This document shows positions 1 through 7,459 of a DNA stretch of 9,212 nt, piece after piece (position 1 is the first letter of the stretch; each line of letters opens with the position of its first letter). Source of the DNA: Pseudomonadota bacterium. Its GTDB lineage: Bacteria; Pseudomonadota; Gammaproteobacteria; Burkholderiales; SG8-39. The notes beneath the pieces are model-generated. The model did no database searches and was not told the origin of the DNA. It saw nothing but the letters and a program-made list of their open reading frames with translations. The stretch is taken from NCBI GenBank assembly GCA_021825225.1, contig JAKAIH010000071.1:1-9212 (forward strand), read 5' to 3'. The position numbers were made by a program, and so were the translations under genes.

Positions 1-1
1 A

Positions 2-358
2 GCAGTGGTAATGACACTGCTGGGCGCCTGCGCCAGCATGGGCGGAATGCCGATGGCGGCGAAGGTCGAAAGCGGGATGCTGGTCAACAGTGCCGGCATG
101 ACCCTGTATACGTTCGACAAGGACGTGGCCGGCAGCGGCAAGAGCGCGTGCAACGGGCCGTGCGCGGTGAACTGGCCGCCGCTGCATGCCGGTGCATACG
201 ATCAGGCCTCGGGCGACTGGTCCGTGCTCGCGCGCGACGACGGTTCCAGACAATGGGCCTACAGGGGCAAACCGCTCTACCTCTGGGTCAAGGATCACAA
301 GCCCGGCGACAAGAGCGGCGACGGCTTCAACAAAGTCTGGCACGTGGCCACGCAGTAA
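2..358 (+). CDS. Small lipoprotein with Yx[FWY]xxD repeats (COG4315 / secreted-repeat family), 5' end cut
   Basis: A probable periplasmic or outer-membrane-anchored lipoprotein of unknown biochemical role. The reading frame is open to the left edge. A GTG at 5 and an ATG at 11 are available, but they leave only 5-8 residues before the lipobox LLGAC (Cys at residue 9 counted from the GTG), too few for a signal peptide. The true start is therefore probably upstream of the window. The mature part carries two copies of the family motif Yx[FWY]xxD: YTFDKD at residues 35-40 and YLWVKD at 92-97. It also has the conserved C-x-G-x-C...WPP block (C49, C53, WPP 57-59), which may form a disulfide. The lipobox and both motifs are seen directly; the family assignment is from memory of COG4315/PF03640. 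The sigma factor start at 383 lies 24 bases after the stop, so the gene is probably co-transcribed with the sigma and anti-sigma genes and may be part of the response or a target of it. Its ligand and function are not known. Confidence 0.85.
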   Translation, partial: AVVMTLLGACASMGGMPMAAKVESGMLVNSAGMTLYTFDKDVAGSGKSACNGPCAVNWPPLHAGAYDQASGDWSVLARDDGSRQWAYRGKPLYLWVKDHKPGDKSGDGFNKVWHVATQ

Positions 359-367
359 CGGCGGCGT

Positions 368-376
368 TGCTATGAT
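368..376 (+). promoter_or_regulatory. Possible extended -10 promoter for the sigma factor gene
   Basis: The bases TGC-TATGAT form a TGn extended -10 element with 5 of 6 matches to TATAAT. No recognisable -35 hexamer lies 16-18 bases upstream. A start site about 7 bases downstream would fall on or next to the ATG at 383, giving a leaderless message, which fits the absence of a Shine-Dalgarno sequence there. The short match may be chance, and read-through from the lipoprotein gene is an equally good explanation for expression. Confidence 0.25.
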
Positions 377-382
377 GTGCTG

Positions 383-877
383 ATGGACAGCGCGGAAATC
401 GCGGCGCATATCCCCCGCCTGCGGCGCTATGCGCGCGCGCTGGCGGGGGACAGCCATCGGGCCGATGACCTGGTGCAGGATACGCTCGAGCGCGCGCTCG
501 CCAAGTTCCATCTGTGGCGCCGCGGCAGCGACATGCGCGCCTGGATGTTCGCCATCATGCACAACGTGTTCGTCAACCAACTGAAGCAGCGGCGCGAACT
601 TGCGCTGGACGAGGCCGCGGAGGCCGGGCTGGAGGGCGCGCCGGGAGCAGACCCGCTGGAGCTGCGCGACCTCGACGCCGCTCTCCGGCGTTTGCCGGCG
701 GAGCAGCGCGAAGTGCTGCTGCTGGTGGGTCTGGAACAGCTGAGCTATGCCGAAGCGAGCCAGGCGCTGGATGTTCCGGTCGGTACCGTAATGTCCCGCC
801 TGTCGCGCGGGCGCGAGCGGCTGCGCGCCCTGATGTCGGGCACGACCCCCGCAACCAACCTCAAACTGGTGAAATGA
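383..877 (+). CDS. ECF-family RNA polymerase sigma factor
   Basis: An extracytoplasmic-function (sigma-70 group 4) factor of 164 residues, a usual length for the family. It directs RNA polymerase to a stress regulon when released by its anti-sigma factor. Sigma region 2 spans about residues 10-73, with the acidic ADDLVQDTLERAL helix (27-39) that binds the core enzyme and the WMFAIMHNVFVNQ helix (54-66) that melts and reads the -10. Region 4 spans about 97-150, with a helix-turn-helix LSYAEASQALDVPVGTVMSR (120-139) followed by the basic SRGRERLR, which reads the -35. A short linker joins them, with no extra C-terminal domain. I chose the ATG at 383; a GTG at 377 would add only two residues (ML). 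There is no clear Shine-Dalgarno site at either. The stop overlaps the start of the next gene (ATGA at 874-877), so translation of sigma and anti-sigma is probably coupled. The family is certain; the regulon and the triggering signal cannot be read from the sequence. Confidence 0.96.
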   Translation: MDSAEIAAHIPRLRRYARALAGDSHRADDLVQDTLERALAKFHLWRRGSDMRAWMFAIMHNVFVNQLKQRRELALDEAAEAGLEGAPGADPLELRDLDAALRRLPAEQREVLLLVGLEQLSYAEASQALDVPVGTVMSRLSRGRERLRALMSGTTPATNLKLVK

Positions 878-1620
878 GCAACATCACTGAATCCGACCTG
901 CATGCTTATGCCGACGGGCAGTTGGACGAAACGCGCCGTCTGCGGGTCGAAGCCCACCTCGCGCACAACGCGCCGGCGGCCGAGAACGTGCGCGCGTGGC
1001 GCGAACAGAACGAGGCGCTGCGCGCGCTGTACAACCCGGTGCTGAATGAGCCGGTGCCGCAGCGAATGCTTGCGGCGCGCGCGCCGCGCGGGCGCTGGCC
1101 GTATTACGCCGTTGCCGCCGGGGCGCTGGGACTGAGCTTCGGCCTGGGCTGGATGATGCGCGCCTATCAAGGCGAGCGCTCGTTCGAGGCGGTGGCGTTG
1201 CCGCACCGCGCCGCAGTGGCTTACGCCGTGTATGCGCCGGAAGTGCGCCACCCGGTGGAAGTCGGCGCGGAACAACAGGACCACCTGGTGAAATGGCTGT
1301 CCAAACGCCTGGGACACCAGCTCAAGGTGCCGGTATTGACGCAGCAAGGTTTCGACCTGGTAGGCGGGAGGCTGTTGCCGGGAGGCAAGGGACCGGTGGC
1401 GCAGTTCATGTATCAGGACTCCAAGGGCCAGCGCATCACGCTGTACGTCTCCCGCCGGGACAGCGAGCCGCGCGACACCGCATTTCGCTTCAGCCAGGAG
1501 GACAAGATTGCCGTGTTCTACTGGATCGACGGCACGCTCGGCTACGCGCTGTCGGCGGAGATGGACCGCGCGCGCCTGCTGACCGTTGCCACCGCGGTCT
1601 ACCGCCAGCTCAATTCCTAG
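874..1620 (+). CDS. Transmembrane anti-sigma factor (COG5662-like), cysteine-free
   Basis: A 248-residue inner-membrane protein predicted to bind and silence the ECF sigma factor encoded just upstream. The start at 874 is fixed by the ATGA overlap with the sigma stop. The same frame is open further upstream, but that part overlaps the sigma gene. The cytoplasmic N-terminal part (1-75) resembles anti-sigma domains: LHAYADGQLD at 9-18, VEAHLAH at 25-31, then WREQNEALRALYNPVLNEP (42-60). A single membrane segment lies at about 76-95 (YYAVAAGALGLSFGLGWMM). The remaining 150 residues would be periplasmic and act as the likely sensor, with GGRLLPGG (164-171), QFMYQ (177-181) and a FYWIDG-GYAL block near the end. 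H28 sits where zinc anti-sigma proteins have the His of H-x3-C-x2-C, but no cysteine occurs anywhere in the protein, so it cannot be a classical zinc/redox-switch (ZAS) protein. Release of sigma would have to come by another route, such as proteolysis or a conformational change; this is inference. Confidence 0.9.
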   Translation: MSNITESDLHAYADGQLDETRRLRVEAHLAHNAPAAENVRAWREQNEALRALYNPVLNEPVPQRMLAARAPRGRWPYYAVAAGALGLSFGLGWMMRAYQGERSFEAVALPHRAAVAYAVYAPEVRHPVEVGAEQQDHLVKWLSKRLGHQLKVPVLTQQGFDLVGGRLLPGGKGPVAQFMYQDSKGQRITLYVSRRDSEPRDTAFRFSQEDKIAVFYWIDGTLGYALSAEMDRARLLTVATAVYRQLNS

Positions 1621-1624
1621 GCAA

Positions 1625-1645
1625 GCCGCGCGCTACCTGCGCGGA
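1625..1645. terminator. Hairpin in the convergent anti-sigma / RND permease junction
   Basis: Within the 35-base gap between two converging genes, CCGCGC (1626-1631) can pair with GCGCGG (1639-1644) around a 7-base loop, closed further by a G-U pair (1632/1638). No T-run follows on either strand, so it is not a textbook intrinsic terminator. It may still help to end or stabilise transcripts in both directions. Confidence 0.3.
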
Positions 1646-1655
1646 CCATCGCGAT

Positions 1656-4600
1656 TCAGGTTTGATCCACTGCGCCGAGCGCGTCGCGCCGCCGTGCGAA
1701 CCATTGCTGCAGGCGCTCGAAATAGATGTAAATCACCGGCGTGATGTACAGCGTCAGCACCTGCGACACCAACAGGCCGCCGACTACCGCAAGGCCCAGG
1801 GGCTTGCGCGCATCGCCGCCGGCGCCTATGGCCATGGCGATCGGCAGGCTGCCCATCAATGCCGCCATGGTGGTCATCATGATCGGCCGGAAGCGCACGA
1901 TGCAGGCCTCGTAGATCGCATCGGCCGGACTCTTGCCCTCCTTCCTCTGCGCTTCGATGGCGAAGTCGATCATCATGATCGCGTTCTTCTTGACGATGCC
2001 GATCAGCATGATCATGCCGACGAACGCATACATGTTCAGTTCGATGCCGAAAGCGAGCAGCGTCACAAGCGCGCCCAGGGCTGCGGTCGGCAAACCCGAG
2101 AGGATGGTCAGGGGATGGATGAAACTCTCGTACAGTATCCCCAGCACGAGGTAGATCACCAGCACGGCGAGCAGCAGCAGCAGGCCCATGCCTTTGAGCG
2201 AGGCCTGGAACGCCTGCGCCGTCCCTTGGAAGGAGGTATTGAGCGTGGCCGGCACCCGCAGTTCGTGCATCGCGCCGTTGATCTCGGTGATCGCTTGCGA
2301 CAGCGATACGCCGGGGCGCAGATCGTAGGACATGGTTACCGAGGGCAATTGACCGAGGTGGCTGATCGCGAGCGGCCCGACGCCGTAGCTGAGCTTCGCC
2401 AGCGAATTGAGCGGCACCAGCGCTCCGGTCGAGGAGCGCACATAGAGCAGTCCCAGCGCCGCAGGGTCGGTCTGGTAGCGCGGTTCGAGCTCCAGGATCA
2501 CCCAGTATTGGTTGGTCGCGGTGTAAATGGTGGACACTTGCTGGGCGCCGTAGGCGTTGGCGAGCGCCGCCTCGATCTGCTGCGCCGAAACGCCGAGCGC
2601 GGAGGCCTTTTCGCGGTCGATATTCACGGTCACCTGCGGGCGGGCGATCTGCAGATCGCTCGACACGTCCACCAGCGTCGGCAGCGTCTTCAGCCGGGCT
2701 TCGACCAGCGGCGCCCAGTGATACAGTTCCGCCGTGCTCGCGCTCTGGACCACATACTGATAGGGGGACTTGGTGAGCTGCCCGCCGACGCGGATGGCCG
2801 GCACATTCTGCAGGAACACTTTGATGCCGAGAATGTTGGCGACCTTGGGCCGCAGTTCGCGCAGCACTTCGTCCGCCGGCTTGCGCTGCGAGAGCGGCTT
2901 CAGCGCGATGGTGATCCGGCCCACGTTGAGCGACGGGTTGAAGCTGGTCGCGCCTATCGATGCCATCAGCGCTTCCACGTTGGGATCCTGGCGGATGATC
3001 TCCGCCACCTGGCGCTGCAAGGCCGCCATGGCTTCGAACGAGATGTCCTGCTGCGCCTCGGTGAAGCAGTACAGCTGCCCGCTGTCGTCGCTCGGCAGAA
3101 AGCCTTTGGGCATTTTGGCGAACAGGAATCCGGTGGCGATCACGATGCCGAGGAACACCACCATGGTCAGCCGTGCGCGGCGCAGCACCCACTGCAGGCT
3201 GGCGGCATAGCCGCCCTTGAGCGCTTCGAACGCGCGTTCGCTCAGCATGAACGCCCGGCCGTGCTTCTGCCGCGTGTGCGGTTTGAGGATACGGCTGCAC
3301 ATCATCGGTGTGAGCGTGAGCGAGACGAAACCCGAGATCAGCACCGCGACCATGATGACGACCGCAAATTCGTGCAGCACGCGCCCGAGAATGCCGCCCA
3401 TGAACAGCACCGGGATGAATACCGCGATCAGCGAAATCGTCATCGACAGGATGGTGAAGGAAACCTCTTTCGAGCCGTCCAGGGTCGCCTGCATCGCGCT
3501 CTTGCCCATTTCCATGTGGCGTGAGATGTTCTCCAGCATGACGATGGCATCGTCCACGACGAAGCCGACCGAGAGCGTCAGCGCCATCAGCGAGATGTTG
3601 TCCAGGCTGTAGCCGAACAGGTACATCGCCGAAAACGTGCCGATGATCGACAAGGGCAGGGCGAAGCTGGGGATGATGGTCGCCGGGATGTTGCGCAGGA
3701 AGACGAAGATCACCGTCACCACCAGAACCAGCGCGAGCAGCAGCGTGAACTGCACGTCCTCGACCGAGTGGCGAATGGAGACCGAGCGGTCGTAGAGCAC
3801 GCTGATGTCGATGCCGGCCGGCACTTCGGCGCGGAACGTGGGCAGCAGCCTTTTGATCGAGTCGACTACCTCGATGGTGTTGACGCCGGGCTGGCGCTGG
3901 ATCGCAAGCACGATGCCGCGCTGGTTCTTGAACCATGCGGCGACCTTGTCGGTCTGCACGCTGTCGATCACGCGGCCGAGTTCGCCCAGGCGCACCGGCG
4001 CGCCGTTGCGGTAGGCGACGATGATGGGGCGGAACGCAGCCGCATCGTGCAGTTGCCCGGTGGCCTGCACTGCGAACATGCGCTGCTTGCCGTAGAGCGT
4101 GCCGGTGGGCAGGTTGACGTTGGCCTGCGCCACCGCTTGCTGCACCTCGTTGATGCCGATGCCGCGCGCGGCGAGCGCGTTCGGGTCAAGCTGCACCCGT
4201 ACTGCGTATTTCTGCTGGCCGAACACCATCACCTGGGCGACACCGCTGATGGTGGAGATGCGCTGTGCGAGGAAGGTTTCGGCGTACTCGTCCACCGTGG
4301 ACAGGGGCAGCGTGTCGGAAGTAAGCGCGAGGAAGTAGATCGGGAAATCCGCCGGATTGACCTTGCGGAAGGACGGCGGCGTGCTCATGGCCGGGGGCAG
4401 CAGACGCGCCGCCCCGGCGATCGCCGAGCTCACGTCCTGGGCTGCGGCGTCGATGGCGCGGTCGAGGGAGAATTGGATCGTTATCTGCGAGGTACCCTGC
4501 CCGCTGACCGAGGTCATCGAATCGATGCCGGCGATAGTCGAGAATTGCTTCTCCAGCACCGTGGCCACGGCGGAGGCCATGGTTTCGGGGCTCGCCCCGG

Positions 4601-4754
4601 GCAGTTCGGCGCTGACCTGGATGGTGGGGAAGTCGACGTTGGGCAGCGTGCTGACCGGAAGCCGGAAGTAACCCGCAAGACCGAAGATCAGGACGCCTGC
4701 CATCACCAGCACGGTCATGACCGGGCGCCGGACGAACAATGCAGCCAGGTTCAT
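1656..4754 (-). CDS. RND multidrug efflux permease, MdtB/MdtC-type (HAE1 family)
   Basis: Inner-membrane, proton-driven pump subunit of a tripartite drug exporter, 1032 residues, the normal length for this family. Twelve membrane segments in the RND pattern can be traced: one at about 12-30, a cluster at 336-483, one at about 529-547, and a cluster at 855-1010. Two large periplasmic loops fall between them. Proton-relay residues are present: D401-D402 in [17 protein letters not shown] (TM4, equivalent to AcrB D407/D408) and K922/K923 in [14 protein letters not shown] (TM10). Further family blocks are [10 protein letters not shown] (51-60), [13 protein letters not shown] (478-490), [16 protein letters not shown] (871-886) and RFRPIMMTT (954-962). 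The whole protein tracks E. coli MdtC closely as I remember it, more so than AcrB. The start ([11 protein letters not shown]) is fixed by the ATGA overlap with the adaptor stop and the usual N-terminal form; an upstream in-frame extension is only overlap with the adaptor gene. There is one permease rather than the MdtB+MdtC pair, so it probably works as a homotrimer. Substrates are unknown. Confidence 0.96.
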   Translation of the reverse strand: MNLAALFVRRPVMTVLVMAGVLIFGLAGYFRLPVSTLPNVDFPTIQVSAELPGASPETMASAVATVLEKQFSTIAGIDSMTSVSGQGTSQITIQFSLDRAIDAAAQDVSSAIAGAARLLPPAMSTPPSFRKVNPADFPIYFLALTSDTLPLSTVDEYAETFLAQRISTISGVAQVMVFGQQKYAVRVQLDPNALAARGIGINEVQQAVAQANVNLPTGTLYGKQRMFAVQATGQLHDAAAFRPIIVAYRNGAPVRLGELGRVIDSVQTDKVAAWFKNQRGIVLAIQRQPGVNTIEVVDSIKRLLPTFRAEVPAGIDISVLYDRSVSIRHSVEDVQFTLLLALVLVVTVIFVFLRNIPATIIPSFALPLSIIGTFSAMYLFGYSLDNISLMALTLSVGFVVDDAIVMLENISRHMEMGKSAMQATLDGSKEVSFTILSMTISLIAVFIPVLFMGGILGRVLHEFAVVIMVAVLISGFVSLTLTPMMCSRILKPHTRQKHGRAFMLSERAFEALKGGYAASLQWVLRRARLTMVVFLGIVIATGFLFAKMPKGFLPSDDSGQLYCFTEAQQDISFEAMAALQRQVAEIIRQDPNVEALMASIGATSFNPSLNVGRITIALKPLSQRKPADEVLRELRPKVANILGIKVFLQNVPAIRVGGQLTKSPYQYVVQSASTAELYHWAPLVEARLKTLPTLVDVSSDLQIARPQVTVNIDREKASALGVSAQQIEAALANAYGAQQVSTIYTATNQYWVILELEPRYQTDPAALGLLYVRSSTGALVPLNSLAKLSYGVGPLAISHLGQLPSVTMSYDLRPGVSLSQAITEINGAMHELRVPATLNTSFQGTAQAFQASLKGMGLLLLLAVLVIYLVLGILYESFIHPLTILSGLPTAALGALVTLLAFGIELNMYAFVGMIMLIGIVKKNAIMMIDFAIEAQRKEGKSPADAIYEACIVRFRPIMMTTMAALMGSLPIAMAIGAGGDARKPLGLAVVGGLLVSQVLTLYITPVIYIYFERLQQWFARRRDALGAVDQT

Positions 4755-5914
4755 GACTTGGCGGCTTGCGCTTTGGCGACGATCACCCTGGTTCCCGGTG
4801 CGAGGCGCAGCTGTCCGGTGACCACGACCCGCTCGCCGTTGCGCAGGCCTGTGGCGATGACGGCGTCGGCGCCGTCGTTGCGATCGAGTTCGACCTTGCG
4901 CATTTCCACAGTCATGTCCGGCTTGACCACGTACACATATTGGCCGTTGGGCCCGGTCTGCACCGCCTGAGCCGGTACGACCAGCGCATCCTTCTGCTCG
5001 AAGAGCTTCAGGCTGGTGCTGACGAACTGGCCCGGCCACAGCCCGTTATCCTTGTTCGGGAACACCGCTTTCAGCTTGATGGTTCCGGTCGTGGCGTCGA
5101 CTGCATTGTCGACAAAACTCAGCGCACCCTGCGCGGGAGCCTTGGCCGAGTTGGGCGACAGCGCCTCGACCGGCAGCGTAGCTTTTGCCATGTAGCCGCG
5201 GATCGCGGACAGCTTCTGCTCAGGCACGGCAAAGTTGACGTAGATCGGCCTCACCTGGTTGATGATCACCAGCGGGCTGGTGTCGTTGGCCTTCACCATG
5301 TTACCCATCTGCAGCATCACCTTGCCGACAAAGCCGTCAATGGGCGAGCTGATGGTGCAATATTCGAGCTGCAGTTTCGCGTTATCGAACGCAGCCTTGC
5401 TCGCGAGCGCGACGGCTTCGGCGGTGTCGGCATTGGTGCGGATCTGCGCGTAGGCTTCCTTGGAAACGAAGTTCTTCTGCAGCAACTCCTGGTAGCGCCG
5501 CTCCTGCGAACGCGCCTGCTCTTTTTGTGCGGTATCGCGCATCAGATTGGCTTGCGCCTGGCGCAGCGTCGCCTCGAATGGACGCGAGTCGATTTTGAAC
5601 AGCGCCGCTCCCTTTTTTACCTCCTGCCCTTCCTTGAAATTGACCCCGACGATCTGCCCGTCCACGCGCGCCTTGAGCGCTACGGTGGAATAGGCCTCGA
5701 CATTGCCGATCGCCTGGATATTCACCGGGACGGTCCGTAGCTCGGCCGTCGCGACCGAGACGGGCATCGCAGGAGCGCCCTTCGCGGGCGCCGCGTCCTG
5801 CGCGCGAATCTCGGCCCCGCGGTAGGCGAGCAAGGTACCCGCGACGGCGACGATGCCGGCGATCGCTAAAAGTATCAACGTCTTTGGCTTGGTCACTGGC
5901 GTCTCGAAAATCAT
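4751..5914 (-). CDS. RND efflux periplasmic adaptor (membrane fusion protein), MdtA-like
   Basis: The 387-residue adaptor links the RND permease to an outer-membrane channel across the periplasm. An N-terminal membrane anchor or uncleaved signal lies at about 11-31. No lipobox cysteine follows, so it is anchored like MdtA rather than lipidated like AcrA. In order come the first half-lipoyl motif ([19 protein letters not shown], 79-97), an alpha-helical coiled-coil hairpin (about 113-182, rich in Gln, Ala and Arg), the second half-lipoyl ([12 protein letters not shown], 188-199), a beta-barrel domain (about 215-305, with [18 protein letters not shown] at 270-287) and a membrane-proximal domain (to about 380). 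The ATG at 5914 gives a good anchor sequence; no strong Shine-Dalgarno site precedes it. The stop overlaps the permease ATG (4-base ATGA), so the two are translationally coupled and made together. No outer-membrane channel gene follows, so a TolC-type protein encoded elsewhere must complete the pump. Confidence 0.95.
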   Translation of the reverse strand: MIFETPVTKPKTLILLAIAGIVAVAGTLLAYRGAEIRAQDAAPAKGAPAMPVSVATAELRTVPVNIQAIGNVEAYSTVALKARVDGQIVGVNFKEGQEVKKGAALFKIDSRPFEATLRQAQANLMRDTAQKEQARSQERRYQELLQKNFVSKEAYAQIRTNADTAEAVALASKAAFDNAKLQLEYCTISSPIDGFVGKVMLQMGNMVKANDTSPLVIINQVRPIYVNFAVPEQKLSAIRGYMAKATLPVEALSPNSAKAPAQGALSFVDNAVDATTGTIKLKAVFPNKDNGLWPGQFVSTSLKLFEQKDALVVPAQAVQTGPNGQYVYVVKPDMTVEMRKVELDRNDGADAVIATGLRNGERVVVTGQLRLAPGTRVIVAKAQAAKS

Positions 5915-6074
5915 GAGTTGGATTTACGTTGCGATGAGTCCGTGGCCGCGGCGGCGCACTCCGGTCGGGAGCCCCCCTTGCCGGCGGCCGTCGATGCTCT
6001 CGCTCGGATATGGCGAACGCGCTGCAATATACGGTGCGCTGAGATGGTCCGGGGTGGTATGCAGTTTGGGCAAT
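5915..6074 (-). promoter_or_regulatory. lysA / efflux adaptor intergenic region, possible pump promoter
   Basis: This 160-base gap is the longest non-coding stretch in the window and the natural place for a promoter of the pump genes on the minus strand. A TATATT hexamer (6031 down to 6026), 5 of 6 to the -10 consensus, lies about 110 bases before the adaptor start. No good -35 is found 16-18 bases further up. The long leader would contain GC-rich stretches able to fold: GGCCGC 5944-5949 with GCGGCC 5984-5989, and inside it CTCC 5959-5962 with GGAG 5968-5971. No lysA terminator with a T-run is visible, so read-through from lysA is possible. I see no clear repressor operator, and no coding region I would support. 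Confidence 0.3.
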
Positions 6075-7313
6075 CTAAAGCAAAAGGTGCTCCAAGGCAA
6101 AAAGCGACTCGGTGCGTTCGCGTTCCCGAATCAGATGGGTCTTTTCCCCGTCCACCATGACTTCGGCCGCGCGCGGCCGGCTGTTGTAGTTGGAACTCAT
6201 GCACATCGCGTAGGCTCCGGCCGACATTACCGCCAGCAAATCGCCCTCGCTTACGGCGAGCTCGCGCTCCTTGCCGAGGAAGTCCGCGCTTTCGCAAACT
6301 GGCCCGACCACGTCGTAAACGGCGCCCGATACGCCGCTATTTCGGACCGCAACGATGTTGTGCCAGGCCTCGTACAGGGCCGGGCGGATCAGGTCGTTCA
6401 TCGCGGCGTCGACCACGGCGAAATTGCGCGCCGCTCCGGGTTTGAGGTATTCGATGCGGGTAAGCAGCAGGCCGGCGTTGCCCACCAGGCTGCGCCCCGG
6501 CTCGAACAGCAGCTTGAGCTTGCGCCCGCCCACGCGCGCAAACACCCCGCGTATGTAGGCGGCCACGTCGGGCGGCGATTCGTCGCGGTAACGAATGCCC
6601 AGCCCGCCGCCCAGATCGAGGTGGCGCAAGCGGATGCCTTCGGCCGCAAGGGCATCGACGAGCCCGAGCATTTTATCGAGCGCTTCCAGCAGCGGGGCAT
6701 ACTCGATCAAACTGGAGCCGATGTGGCAGTCGATGCCGACGACTTCGATCTGCGGCATGCGCGTCGCCGCGCGGTACAACTCGAGCGCGGCGCCGAATTC
6801 GACGCCGAACTTGTTTTCCTTCAGTCCGGTGGAAATGTAAGGGTGGGTGCGGGCGTCGACGTCGGGATTGACCCGGAACGAGACCGGGGCGCGCCTGCCC
6901 ATTTCGCCCGCAACGGCGGCCAGCCGGGTGAGTTCTGCGGCCGACTCCACGTTGAAGCACAGGATGCCGCTCTTCAGCGCGTAGCGCATCTCCGCTGCGC
7001 TCTTGCCCACGCCGGAGAAAATCACCTTTCCCGGGTCGCCGCCCGCGGCGATTACGCGCGCGAGTTCTCCGCCGGAGACGATGTCGAAACCCGCGCCCGT
7101 GCGTGCGAACAGGTCGAGGATGGCGAGGTTGGAGTTCGCCTTCATCGCATAGCACACCAGCGCGTCGTGGCCGCCGCAGGCGGACTGGAACTGCGCCAGC
7201 GCTGCGGCGAGGGCGGCGCGCGAATAGACGTAGCAGGGCGTGCCAAATTCGCGCGCGACCGCTTCCAGCGGAACCGACTCAGCGTGCAGCGAGCCGTTGC
7301 GAAACTCGAACAT
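6075..7313 (-). CDS. lysA: Diaminopimelate decarboxylase
   Basis: This is the last enzyme of lysine biosynthesis. It is a cytoplasmic, PLP-dependent fold-type III decarboxylase that converts meso-2,6-diaminopimelate to L-lysine and CO2. At 412 residues it has the usual bacterial length. The N-terminal TIM barrel carries the PLP lysine K58 in CYAMKANSN, the phosphate-binding and cofactor blocks HIGSS (197-201), GGGLGIRY (235-242) and EPGRSLVG (271-278), and RVNPDVDARTHPYISTG (147-163), which is typical of LysA. The C-terminal part supplies the second-subunit active-site residues C340-E341 in GPVCESADFLG and Y368 in AGAYAMCMSSNYNSRPR. The start MFEFRNG lies 5 bases after the lptM stop, so the two genes form a transcription unit and lysA is probably translated by coupling; no clear Shine-Dalgarno sequence is seen. 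In many betaproteobacteria dapF follows lysA directly. Here an efflux operon follows instead. Nothing in the protein looks damaged. Confidence 0.98.
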   Translation of the reverse strand: MFEFRNGSLHAESVPLEAVAREFGTPCYVYSRAALAAALAQFQSACGGHDALVCYAMKANSNLAILDLFARTGAGFDIVSGGELARVIAAGGDPGKVIFSGVGKSAAEMRYALKSGILCFNVESAAELTRLAAVAGEMGRRAPVSFRVNPDVDARTHPYISTGLKENKFGVEFGAALELYRAATRMPQIEVVGIDCHIGSSLIEYAPLLEALDKMLGLVDALAAEGIRLRHLDLGGGLGIRYRDESPPDVAAYIRGVFARVGGRKLKLLFEPGRSLVGNAGLLLTRIEYLKPGAARNFAVVDAAMNDLIRPALYEAWHNIVAVRNSGVSGAVYDVVGPVCESADFLGKERELAVSEGDLLAVMSAGAYAMCMSSNYNSRPRAAEVMVDGEKTHLIRERERTESLFALEHLLL

Positions 7314-7318
7314 GGCGC

Positions 7319-7444
7319 CTATTTTTGTTTGCTACTATTGGACCGCTGCGCGCTGTCCTGGTCAGACGGCAGATAGAGCGCACCCTTGGAGCCGCAGGCC
7401 TGAAGCAGCACACAGAGCAGGATGGCGGTGACAAGGGCACGCAT
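7319..7444 (-). CDS. lptM: LptM (YifL-type) small lipoprotein, LPS translocon maturation factor
   Basis: A 41-codon gene read ATG (7444) to TAG (7319). The product begins MRALVTAILLCVLLQAC: a basic start, a hydrophobic stretch, then the lipobox LLQAC with the lipidated cysteine at residue 17. The mature 25-residue peptide starts CGSKGALYLPSDQ, the hallmark C-G-x-K-G-x-L-Y-L-P of the LptM/YifL family. The remainder is polar and probably disordered. In E. coli, LptM binds the outer-membrane LptD-LptE complex and helps LptD reach its correct disulfide form; that role is carried over here from family knowledge. The neighbourhood supports the call: this lipoprotein gene usually sits between divergent cyaY and lysA and/or dapF, exactly as here. 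It lies 5 bases before lysA, in the same operon. It is short enough that standard gene callers often miss it. Confidence 0.9.
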   Translation of the reverse strand: MRALVTAILLCVLLQACGSKGALYLPSDQDSAQRSNSSKQK

Positions 7445-7457
7445 GGGCAAATCTTAG
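7428..7457 (+). promoter_or_regulatory. Weak candidate promoter for cyaY
   Basis: GTGACA (7428-7433, 5 of 6 to the -35 consensus) lies inside the lptM coding sequence on the opposite strand. An 18-base spacer leads to TCTTAG (7452-7457), only 3 of 6 to the -10. A start near 7463 would fit the downstream cyaY ATG at 7483 with a 20-base leader. The poor -10 makes this a weak call. Confidence 0.18.
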
Positions 7458-7459
7458 CA
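7451..7459 (-). promoter_or_regulatory. Possible extended -10 promoter for lptM-lysA
   Basis: On the minus strand the bases read TGC-TAAGAT, a TGn extended -10 with 4 of 6 matches to TATAAT. Its end lies 6 bases before the lptM ATG, so a transcript starting here would be leaderless or nearly so. No good -35 is present at the usual distance. lptM and cyaY are divergent and only 14-38 bases apart, so any promoter close to lptM must lie here or inside the start of cyaY. Confidence 0.25.

Noticed and set aside
1293..3524. A 743-codon open frame on the + strand across the end of the anti-sigma gene and the RND permease gene.
   Set aside because: Its product is rich in Arg, His, Gln and Gly with no domain pattern, it lies antisense to a clearly real RND gene, and it is explained by GC-rich codon bias leaving the opposite frame free of stops.
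1633..3936. A 767-codon open frame on the - strand in a different frame from the permease.
   Set aside because: It is an Arg/Pro/Ala/His-rich shadow of the permease gene, without membrane segments or motifs; the permease frame has all RND hallmarks over the same bases.
3768..4970. A 400-codon open frame on the + strand opposite the permease and adaptor genes.
   Set aside because: It has low-complexity Arg/His/Asp/Gly composition, no signal or domain, and is antisense to two certain genes.
1656..5039. A longer permease with 95 extra N-terminal residues starting at 5039.
   Set aside because: The extra residues are the adaptor gene read in another frame and resemble no RND N-terminus. The ATG at 4754 gives the standard start next to the first membrane segment.
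5911..6297. A 128-codon minus-strand frame whose stop overlaps the adaptor ATG (ATGA), which looked like a coupled small gene.
   Set aside because: Most of it overlaps lysA in another frame, the product is Arg-rich with no signal or motif, and the overlap of four bases can arise by chance.
5853..7376. A 507-codon open frame on the + strand opposite lysA.
   Set aside because: It is a shadow of the lysA codon pattern. It crosses the intergenic gap and both ends of neighbouring genes, and no recognisable domain is present.
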